Assembly: GCA_013151535.1 (NCBI GenBank)
Contig: JAADIC010000347.1
Location: forward strand, 1-9,112
Origin: Alphaproteobacteria bacterium
GTDB lineage: Bacteria; Pseudomonadota; Alphaproteobacteria; Rhodobacterales; Rhodobacteraceae
Length of the DNA stretch: 9,112 nucleotides
Direction: 5' to 3'
Part shown: positions 1-5,325 of the stretch, in pieces
Layout: each line of letters begins with the position of its first letter
Position numbering within the stretch: position 1 is the first letter of the stretch
The notes under the pieces: generated by a model
Seen by the model: the letters and a program-made list of their open reading frames with translations, nothing else
Databases searched by the model: none
Told to the model about the DNA's origin: nothing
Translations under genes and position numbers: made by a program

Positions 1-1
1 G

Positions 2-703
2 GATCAGGTGCAGGCCGGTGTCACCTATCTGGCGGGTGAATTTGGCGGGCAGGAAATCTGCTCGATGTATATCCCGTCGGGATTTGGGGTTGAAATCGGC
101 GACAGCACGAAAGATATCGCTAAGTCCCTGGGCCTGACCTTCGCCGGTGAAACCACCCACAAGCCGGATGAGCTTGATTTTGTCGGCTCTCTGTCCAAGC
201 TCAAGGCTGCCGGTTGTGACGTCATCACCCTTGGTCTGACCGTCAAACAGGGCATCACCGCCGTTGGTACCGCCAAGAAACTGGGCTGGACCGATGTCAA
301 GTTCCTGAACACCTCGGCCGGGTTCCTTGGCCTTGTGGCGGCCATTCCGGGTGGCGTGACCGAGGGGCTTTATGCCGCTTCCGGTTGGGTTGATCTGGGC
401 TCGCGCGCAACCGAAGAAGCGCCCGCCAAGTTCATCGCCGCCTATAAGGCGAAATACGACAAGCCCGCCAGCGGTTTTGCCATGCTGGGTTATTCGGCTG
501 CCGAAACATTCGTGCGCGCGCTCGAAGCGGCAGGCCCTGACCTTACCGAAGAAAGTTTCATCGCCGGTATGGAATCGCTCAACTATTTTGATGCGCTGAC
601 AGACAGCCAGATCACCTATGGCCCGGGTGATCACCGGGGTGCCGATGACATCGTGATCTCGGTCGTCAAAGACGGTGCATGGTCGGTTGTTTCGCGTAAA
701 TAA
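2..703 (+). CDS. ABC transporter substrate-binding protein, branched-chain amino acid type (5' truncated by window edge)
   Basis: The reading frame is open from the left edge, so the N-terminus and any signal peptide lie outside; 233 residues and a TAA stop are visible. The protein resembles the C-terminal two thirds of periplasmic type I binding proteins of the LivJ/LivK class (Peripla_BP_6 fold). A Rossmann-like second lobe contains GFGVEIGDSTKDIAKSLGL and the typical stretch LKAAGCDVITLGLTVKQG, which in this family follows the pattern 'search for the agent in each membrane-distal lobe'. The end, with an aromatic GY.AAETFVRALEAAG helix and a final strand ending in VVSRK, fits the family. 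Such proteins capture amino acids or related small substrates in the periplasm and deliver them to a LivHMGF-type permease. The substrate cannot be read from the sequence. No permease or ATPase gene follows; the gene is closed by a strong terminator, so it is the last gene of its transcript. Confidence 0.85.
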   Translation, partial: DQVQAGVTYLAGEFGGQEICSMYIPSGFGVEIGDSTKDIAKSLGLTFAGETTHKPDELDFVGSLSKLKAAGCDVITLGLTVKQGITAVGTAKKLGWTDVKFLNTSAGFLGLVAAIPGGVTEGLYAASGWVDLGSRATEEAPAKFIAAYKAKYDKPASGFAMLGYSAAETFVRALEAAGPDLTEESFIAGMESLNYFDALTDSQITYGPGDHRGADDIVISVVKDGAWSVVSRK

Positions 704-721
704 CCAACGGTTATTGATATT

Positions 722-757
722 GGGCAGGGCGTTTTAACAAGCGCCCTGCCCTTTTTT
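722..757 (+). terminator. Rho-independent terminator after the binding-protein gene
   Basis: A perfect 10-bp stem (GGGCAGGGCG at 722-731 with CGCCCTGCCC at 742-751) encloses a 10-nt loop and is followed directly by six T residues (752-757). It begins 18 bp after the binding-protein stop. The next gene starts only 14 bp beyond the T-tract, so that gene either depends on readthrough or has a promoter overlapping the terminator. Confidence 0.93.
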
Positions 758-771
758 GTGAAAGGGCCGAA

Positions 772-1845
772 ATGAGCATCACCGAAATTCATGTGGAACG
801 CGGCAATATCCGCAACATCAAAGCCCACACAGGCGACGCGCAGCCGCTTGCCGATGGCGCCGCCCGATTGCAGATCGAAGGCTTTGCGCTGACGGCGAAC
901 AATGTCACCTACGCCGCCACCGGCGAGGTGATCGGCTATTGGAAGTTCTTTCCGACAGATGATCCCGCCACCGGCATCGTGCCGGTCTGGGGCTTTGCCC
1001 GCGTGATCGAAAGCCGTTCAGCGCATCTTGAAGTGGGCCAACGGCTTTACGGCTTTTTCCCCATGGCCAGCCATCTTGACATCACGCCCGAGCCACGCGG
1101 CGCGAACGTGGTGATTGACGCCGCCCCGCATCGCCGCGACCTGCCGCCAGTTTATAACGCCTACACGCGCGCCGGTGCCAGCGACGCCGCTGACGACGCC
1201 CTTAAATCCATATTCTACCCGCTTTTGCTAACCTCTTACCTGCTGTTCGATTTCCTGAAAGACAACGACTGGTTCAAGGCCGAACAAATCATCATCTCCA
1301 GCGCTTCGTCCAAAACCGGGCTCGGCCTGTGCAAATATCTGGCCGAAGCCCGCCCGGATGGCCCGCGCGTGATCGGCCTGACCTCAAAGGGCAATCGCGC
1401 CTTTGTTCAGGGGTTGGACGCCTGCGATCAAATCGCCACTTACGGCGCGTTTGAGCAGGAGATCGCGCAAATCCCCAGCGTCTATGTCGACATGGCGGGC
1501 AATGCCGATATACGCGGACGTTTGCACCATCACCTTGGCGAAAACATGCTGCATTCCGCCGCCGTTGGCACCAGCCATTGGGACAAGTTTGAACCCACAG
1601 GTGATCTGCCCGGCGCACGGCCCCGGTTTTTCTTTGCCCCCTCGCAGGTTGAAAAACGCCGCGCCGACTGGGGGCCGGGACAGATCGAAAAACGCCTTGA
1701 AGGCGCATGGCGACGGGTGGCGCAAGACAGCCTCGACTGGATGAAAATCGAGATCAGTCAGGGGCTATCGTCGGCCATCCCGATCTACACCGAGATCGCA
1801 AACGGCAAAACCACACCCGACACCGGGCATTACATAGAACTTTAA
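772..1845 (+). CDS. DUF2855 family protein
   Basis: This complete gene encodes 357 residues, from ATG 772 to TAA 1843-1845. AAAGGG (761-766), five bases upstream, is a passable ribosome binding site. The sequence matches my memory of the DUF2855 family (Pfam PF11017), a group of uncharacterised proteins distantly related to medium-chain (quinone-oxidoreductase-like) dehydrogenases. Visible family-like features are the N-terminal GEVIGYWKFFP and VPVWGFARV segments, the QRLYGFFPMASHL strand, the hydrophobic FYPLLLTSYLLFDFL helix, and a central IIISSASSKTGLGLCKYLAE segment resembling a nucleotide-binding Rossmann turn. No signal peptide or membrane segment is seen, so it is probably cytosolic. 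Substrate and reaction are unknown. It sits between a terminator and the aroC leader, so it looks monocistronic. Family assignment is fairly sure; function is not. Confidence 0.8.
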   Translation: MSITEIHVERGNIRNIKAHTGDAQPLADGAARLQIEGFALTANNVTYAATGEVIGYWKFFPTDDPATGIVPVWGFARVIESRSAHLEVGQRLYGFFPMASHLDITPEPRGANVVIDAAPHRRDLPPVYNAYTRAGASDAADDALKSIFYPLLLTSYLLFDFLKDNDWFKAEQIIISSASSKTGLGLCKYLAEARPDGPRVIGLTSKGNRAFVQGLDACDQIATYGAFEQEIAQIPSVYVDMAGNADIRGRLHHHLGENMLHSAAVGTSHWDKFEPTGDLPGARPRFFFAPSQVEKRRADWGPGQIEKRLEGAWRRVAQDSLDWMKIEISQGLSSAIPIYTEIANGKTTPDTGHYIEL

Positions 1846-1988
1846 CGCCGCTTGAACAAACCATAGATACCTGATCGAACAATGTTCTGCGGTTCCCCGG
1901 GGGCGTTGATTTGGAACTTTCTGGTTCCCACACCTTTGCATCCTGCCCAGCCAGCGTGCATAACACGCCAAACGAGGAGAGCGCACCC
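1846..1988 (+). other. aroC upstream region with clustered GAAC/GTTC inverted repeats
   Basis: This 143-bp spacer lies between the DUF2855 stop and the aroC start. It contains GAAC-AAT-GTTC (1877-1887), the 8-bp palindrome CCCCGGGG (1895-1902), and GGAAC-6 nt-GTTCC (1913-1928); GGTTCCC occurs twice (1891-1897 and 1923-1929). The aroC ribosome binding site GAGGAG is at 1974-1979. No convincing -35/-10 pair was found. The repeats suggest a regulator site or transcript structure, but nothing shows which. Confidence 0.35.
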
Positions 1989-3089
1989 ATGTCCACCAAC
2001 AGCTTTGGCCGTCTGTTCACAATCACCACCTGGGGCGAAAGCCATGGGCCCGCGCTTGGCGCGACTGTCGATGGTTGCCCACCCAATGTGCCGCTTGAAG
2101 CGGCGATGCTCCAGCACTGGCTGGACAAACGCAAGCCGGGGCAGAACAAGTTCACCACCCAACGGCAAGAGGCCGATCAGGTGGAAATTCTGTCGGGTGT
2201 GTTTGAGGGCAAAACCACCGGCACACCAATCCAGTTGATGATCCGCAACACCGATCAGCGCAGCAAGGATTATTCCGACATCTCGGAAAAATTCCGCCCG
2301 GGCCATGCGGATATCACCTATTGGCAGAAATACGGCATCCGTGATTATCGCGGCGGCGGGCGATCCTCGGCACGCGAAACTGCGGCGCGGGTGGCGGCTG
2401 GTGGGGTTGCGCGCGAGGTTTTGCGCGCTCTGCTGCCCGAGCTGAAGATCACCGGTTACATGGTGCAGATGGGCCATGATGTGATCGACCGCGCGACGAT
2501 GGACATGACCGAAATCGAGGCCAACCCGTTCTGGACACCCGACGCCGCCGCCGCCAAACGCTGGGAAGCCCAACTGGGTGAACTGCGCAAATCCGGCAAC
2601 TCGGTCGGCGCGGTGGTCGAGGTGGTTGCCTCTGGTATGCAGGCAGGGCTTGGCGCACCGGTTTACGGCAAGCTCGACACGGATATCGCCACCGCCATGA
2701 TGTCGATCAACGCGGTCAAGGGCGTGGAAATCGGCGCGGGCATGGGCGCGGCGACGCTGACCGGCGAGGAAAATGCCGACGAAATCAGCATGGGGCCGGA
2801 GGGGCCGATCTACAGCTCCAACCACGCGGGCGGCATATTGGGCGGCATTTCAACCGGTCAGAATGTGATCTGCCGCTTTGCCGTCAAGCCGACCAGTTCA
2901 ATCCTGAAACCCCGCGCCACGATCACCAAATCGGGCGAGAATACCGAGATCATCACCAAAGGCCGCCACGACCCCTGCGTCGGCATCCGCGCGGTGCCGG
3001 TGGGGGAAGCAATGCTGGCCTGCGTGCTGCTTGACCACGTCTTGCTGCATCGCGGGCAGGTCGGGGAAAATCAGGGGCGGATCGGTTAA
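1989..3089 (+). CDS. aroC: Chorismate synthase
   Basis: The 366-residue product makes chorismate from 5-enolpyruvylshikimate-3-phosphate by 1,4-trans elimination of phosphate, using reduced FMN. This is the last step of the shikimate pathway and feeds aromatic amino acids, folate and quinones. Family signatures are all present: GRLFTITTWGESHGPALG (7-24, conserved His19), TTGTPI (76-81), FRPGHADITY (102-111, His106), GRSSARETAARVAAGGVA (124-141), SSNHAGGILGGISTGQ (276-291) and RHDPCVGIRAVPVGEAM (326-342). Length is normal for bacterial AroC. An in-frame start 78 bp upstream exists, but ATG 1989 has GAGGAG nine bases before it and begins at the usual family N-terminus (MSTNSFG). The gene appears intact and stands alone. 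Degraded mobile DNA begins soon after its stop. Confidence 0.97.
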   Translation: MSTNSFGRLFTITTWGESHGPALGATVDGCPPNVPLEAAMLQHWLDKRKPGQNKFTTQRQEADQVEILSGVFEGKTTGTPIQLMIRNTDQRSKDYSDISEKFRPGHADITYWQKYGIRDYRGGGRSSARETAARVAAGGVAREVLRALLPELKITGYMVQMGHDVIDRATMDMTEIEANPFWTPDAAAAKRWEAQLGELRKSGNSVGAVVEVVASGMQAGLGAPVYGKLDTDIATAMMSINAVKGVEIGAGMGAATLTGEENADEISMGPEGPIYSSNHAGGILGGISTGQNVICRFAVKPTSSILKPRATITKSGENTEIITKGRHDPCVGIRAVPVGEAMLACVLLDHVLLHRGQVGENQGRIG

Positions 3090-3388
3090 GCCGCTAGGGC
3101 CTCGTCCAGAGATCTCTACATGGTTGCAGTCCGATCAGCGGGGCCCTGTCTGATGATTGGAGATGAGGGACGCGCCCGATCCTGGGTGGGCGATACTTCG
3201 TCCGTGACTTGGAAAAACCGGCGTAACCTCCTGAAACATAGTTGATTTACGCGTCATTGCAAAGCGCCCTTGGGTTTGAAAGCCCGACCGGGAACTTGGG
3301 GCTCGTCCGCTGGTTTTGCACCAGCCTGAACAGGTGCATGGGGCTCCGCTTTGGCGGCGGTTGACCCCGCAGGACAAGGACAGACCTT
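3090..3388. other. Non-coding stretch between aroC and the IS110 remnant; probable left flank of the old IS110 element
   Basis: About 300 bp without a credible gene. It contains the 10-bp palindrome AGAGATCTCT (3108-3117) and two mutually exclusive hairpins: GCTGGT/ACCAGC (3309-3314 with 3320-3325) and TGCACC/GGTGCA (3317-3322 with 3333-3338). A good ribosome binding site, AAGGA (3376-3380), precedes the relic transposase start at 3389. In IS110-family elements this upstream non-coding end is part of the element and, in studied members, is transcribed into the bridge RNA that guides insertion. The boundary of the element within this stretch cannot be placed because IS110 elements usually lack clear terminal inverted repeats. 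No aroC terminator was recognised. Confidence 0.45.
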
Positions 3389-3692
3389 TTGACCATAGCC
3401 AAATCTTCATCGGCGTCGATGTCGCCAAAAGCTGGATCGATGTTTTCGATCCACGCCCCAATACCCACCAGCGCCTGCGCGCCGCAGCGTTGCCTTCAGC
3501 CGGGTCAATCCGCGCCACGCCCGCGAGTTTTCCCGCGCCACCGGCACGCTGGCCAAGACCGACCGGGTGGACGCCGAACTTCTGGCGTGGATGGGGGCGG
3601 CCCTGCGCCGGCGGTAACCTTCTTGCCCTCGCCATCGTGCCAAAGACTTGGCGATTTTATGGCGCGCAAACAAGACCTTACCCAGTGCATCG
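3389..3692 (+). pseudogene. IS110-family transposase, N-terminal (DEDD) part, decayed and interrupted
   Basis: The fragment carries the RuvC-like DEDD domain typical of IS110 transposases, spread over three frames. The likely old start is TTG 3389, eight bases after AAGGA. From about 3394 frame 1 reads HSQIFIGVDVAKSWIDVFDP, holding the first catalytic Asp. An internal deletion near 3480-3492 removes the segment that normally holds the catalytic Glu. From 3492 frame 3 reads AFSRVNPRHAREFSRATG and then LAKTDRVDAELLAWMGAAL, with the last two Asp residues. This frame ends at TAA 3615-3617, explained by loss of one C in CTGCGC-CGGCG. Frame 2 then continues as CQRLGDFMARKQDLTQC up to the inserted IS5-family element. 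The gene continues at 4745. It is non-functional. Confidence 0.85.
3684..3692. repeat. Left target-site duplication of the inner IS element
   Basis: AGTGCATCG immediately precedes the left terminal inverted repeat and is repeated without mismatch at 4745-4753, directly after the right one. Nine base pairs is the duplication length known for the IS903 group of the IS5 family. Confidence 0.92.
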
Positions 3693-3710
3693 GGCGTTGT
3701 TGCATGGAAC
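3693..3710 (+). repeat. IS903-type left terminal inverted repeat (IRL)
   Basis: GGCGTTGTTGCATGGAAC pairs with the right end at 4727-4744, differing at positions 4 and 14 only. The GG(C/A)..TTGTTG(C/A)AT pattern is typical of IS5-family ends. Confidence 0.92.
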
Positions 3711-3946
3711 CGGCCTAGAATCAGGGGATTCCCATTTGCACTGGGAAGTGATTCATCACTTTGGATGGTCCAGAGAACACGAACCGGCCCGCCATCCGCC
3801 ATCCCGAAGCGCGCTACCGTGTGAGCAACTGGCCCGCATACAACCGGGCTCTGGTTGCGCGGGGGTCGGTGACGATGTGGCTCTCTGATGATGTGGTGGA
3901 GGGCTGGCGGGCGCTCGGCGGCAAGGGGTGTGTCTATAGTGATGCG

Positions 3947-3976
3947 CTGCCCGGCAGGTGATTGTTTTGCAATCAC
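3947..3976 (-). repeat. Candidate miniature hairpin repeat, copy A
   Basis: The palindrome CTGCCCGGCAG (3947-3957) is followed directly by a hairpin, GTGATTG (3958-3964) with CAATCAC (3970-3976) around a 5-nt loop. About 22 bp of it (3947-3968) are absent from the transposase family and split the conserved YSDA-AIT segment, shifting the frame. Read on the - strand, the order is hairpin, then CCTGCCGGGCAG, as in copies B and C. Confidence 0.45.
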
Positions 3977-4507
3977 TGAGAGGGCGGCGATCCTCTGTGG
4001 CCTCAGCCTCAGGGCGGTGTTCAACCTGACGCTGCGCCAAACGCAGGGGTTCCTGATGAGTCTGGCGCAGCGGCTTCTACCGGGTCTGCCGGTGCCGCAT
4101 TATTCCACGCTGTGCCGTCGTGCGGCAGGGCTGGAGATACCGGCTCCCACCCGTTCGCCGGGCCCGGTGCATCTGGTGGTGGACGAGGCCTGCTGTCCCA
4201 CAAGCTGACCGAAAGCAACGTGCATGACGCGCCGGTCCTGCCAGACCTTCTGGAGCAGATCGAAGGGCCGCTTGAACAGGTCTCGGCGGACAAAGCATAC
4301 GACCGCTATGCCTGCCACCGGGCGATCCTTGGCAAGGGGGTCAACCCCGCCATCCCGCCACGCAAGGGGGCGGCGATACATCCCCGGCCGGCGTTAAAGA
4401 CCCGCCACCGACCCGTGGCGCAATCGTGAAGCGGATCATCGAGATCGGCTCAAGGGCCTGGAAGATCGAGGCCAACTATCACCGGAGAAGCCTCCGCCGA
4501 GACCGCC

Positions 4508-4544
4508 CCTCTCGATGATGCAAGCATCGCCTGCCGGGTAATAC
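4508..4544 (+). repeat. Candidate miniature hairpin repeat, copy B (37-bp insertion)
   Basis: These 37 bp separate AETA from the MCRVKT segment that should follow it directly in IS5-family transposases. They contain the hairpin GATGC-AA-GCATC (4517-4528), then G and CCTGCCGGG (4530-4538). The downstream half of the CTGCCGGGCAG palindrome is degenerate here (GGGTAAT). Confidence 0.45.
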
Positions 4545-4726
4545 ATGTGCCGCGTCAAAACAGTATTCACCCCACCGCTCAGATCCCGCACCCTGCCAAA
4601 CCAGAAAACCGAAGCCGCCGTCACCGTCACCGTCATCTGCTTCAACCAATTCACCGCCCTTAGCATGCCGATGAGCGTGAAACTCAGCTGAATGACCTGG
4701 GAAAAGGGGGAGACTATTCGAGGGGC

Positions 4727-4744
4727 GTTCTATGCAACAATGCC
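4727..4744 (-). repeat. IS903-type right terminal inverted repeat (IRR)
   Basis: GTTCTATGCAACAATGCC is the inverted partner of 3693-3710 (16 of 18 bases). It lies 35 bp after the transposase stop and abuts the right target duplication. Confidence 0.92.
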
Positions 4745-4753
4745 AGTGCATCG
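4745..4753. repeat. Right target-site duplication of the inner IS element
   Basis: AGTGCATCG, identical to 3684-3692. It also encodes part of the IS110 transposase (Q-C-I), which is why the same residues QCI appear on both sides of the insertion. Confidence 0.92.
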
Positions 4754-5184
4754 TGCAGGAACGAAACCGGCTCTTGCAAACTCGCGACCCTTGGATATCC
4801 GCACAGATCAGCGCCCATGTTGCGGCCCTGCGACGCCAGATGAAGGCGCTGGAACAGCAGATCGCACAGCTTGTAAACACCGATCGTGAGCTGGCCGCGC
4901 TGGCCGCGTGTCTGCGTGCTGCCCCGGGGATTGGCCCCCACATTGCCGCGGTTCTGATGGCTTGGCTGCCCGAGTTGGGCCAGCTTAACAGGCGACGGAT
5001 CGCAGCCCTGGCCGCGTCCCCGCACGACCCCGGCTTCGCCGCGTTCCACCAAAGGCTGGAGGCAGCCGGAAAGTCCAAGAAAACCGCCATCCTCGCGGTC
5101 GCCCGCAAAATCCTGGCCGTCCTCAACCCAAAGCTGCGAGACGGAACAGACTTCAACGCACCCGCCCGAAAACAACACAGTTGC
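4745..5184 (+). pseudogene. IS110-family transposase, C-terminal part (Transposase_20 domain), internally deleted
   Basis: Frame 1 continues the interrupted gene with VQERNRLLQTRDPWISAQI, then a coiled-coil-like linker (HVAALRRQMKALEQQIAQLV) and the helix-hairpin-helix motif APGIGPHIAAVLMAWLPELG of Transposase_20 (PF02371). After RRRIAALA the sequence jumps to SPHDPGFAAFHQRLEAAGK and SKKTAILAVARKILAVL. About 40 residues normally present between these, including the conserved Ser-Gly motif taken as the catalytic serine of the family, are missing. The normal C-terminus ends soon after LRDGTDF. Here the frame has no stop at that point and runs on antisense through murD, so the true 3' end is only approximate (about 5155-5184). 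No intact start codon belongs to this piece: an ATG at 4734 lies in the neighbouring IS end. Confidence 0.85.
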
Positions 5185-5325
5185 GCCCGGCGGGAGGGCC
5201 CCCTTTCGTGGTTTGCAAGCAAGCCCCTGCCGGGCAGCGGGGCGCGGCTTTCAGCCGGTCCCGAGGGTTTTGAGAGGGCAGCTCCAGGCGCGGTTAATAA
5301 TGAAGCGAAATTCAAATCCACCACA
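5185..5325. other. Convergent spacer between the IS110 remnant and murD
   Basis: GC-rich and without a credible gene. It holds repeat copy C (5210-5237) and a small hairpin CGGCT-TTC-AGCCG (5245-5257). No clear terminator for murD was found on the - strand. The right end of the IS110 element should lie here, but its exact position is not visible. Confidence 0.4.
5210..5237 (+). repeat. Candidate miniature hairpin repeat, copy C
   Basis: GGTTTGC-AA-GCAAGCC (5210-5225, one G-T wobble) is followed by the palindrome CTGCCGGGCAG (5227-5237). The palindrome is identical over 11 bases to that of copy A. The layout, hairpin with a GCAA core then CCTGCCGGG, is shared with A and B. Confidence 0.4.

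Larger units (their letters stand above)
3761..4691 (+). pseudogene. IS5-family DDE transposase pseudogene
   Basis: The DDE transposase is recognisable in order but runs through all three frames. The pieces are: TTG 3761 start, then YRVSNWPAYNRALVARGS and MWLSDD (frame 2); AITERAAILCGLSLRAVFNL, TLRQTQGF and GPVHLVVD with the first Asp (frame 3); HKLTESNVHDAPVLPDLLEQ, VSADKAYD with the second Asp, and NPAIPPRKGAAIHP (frame 2); DPPPTRGAIVKRIIEIG and WKIEANYHRRSL (frame 1); AETA with the catalytic Glu (frame 2); and MCRVKTVFTPPLRSRTL to SMPMSVKLS and TGA 4689-4691 (frame 3). Lesions by comparison with the family: a roughly 22-bp insertion (3947-3968); a deletion near 4188-4200 that removes about 40 residues after the first Asp; loss of one A near 4397; gain of one C near 4495; and a 37-bp insertion (4508-4544). 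The exact lesion boundaries are my alignment by eye. Confidence 0.88.
3693..4744 (+). mobile_element. IS5-family (IS903-type) insertion sequence, 1052 bp, decayed, nested in the IS110 transposase
   Basis: The boundaries are defined by 18-bp terminal inverted repeats, 3693-3710 (GGCGTTGTTGCATGGAAC) and 4727-4744 (reverse complement GGCATTGTTGCATAGAAC), matching at 16 of 18 positions, and by a perfect 9-bp direct repeat outside them. Size, repeat length, duplication length and transposase type all agree with the IS903 group (IS903 itself is about 1.05 kb with 18-bp ends and 9-bp duplications). Deleting the element plus one duplication copy restores the in-frame sequence DLTQCIVQERNRLL of an IS110 transposase. 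This independently confirms the ends. The inner transposase is broken, so the element could move only if an intact relative supplied transposase. The well-preserved ends contrast with the decayed gene. Confidence 0.93.

Noticed and set aside
1911..1988. 26-codon extension of aroC upstream of ATG 1989
   Set aside because: The extension does not match the family N-terminus, while ATG 1989 follows GAGGAG at normal spacing and gives MSTNSFGRLF, the usual start.
1842..2825. Long open frame on the - strand (327 codons) opposite aroC
   Set aside because: aroC on the + strand is unmistakable over the whole stretch; the - strand frame is His- and Arg-rich, has no recognisable domain and is a shadow of GC-rich coding DNA.
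4479..5324. 281-codon open frame on the - strand across the IS remnants
   Set aside because: It lies antisense to the IS110 C-terminal remnant and the IS5 end, and shows no domain or plausible ribosome binding site.
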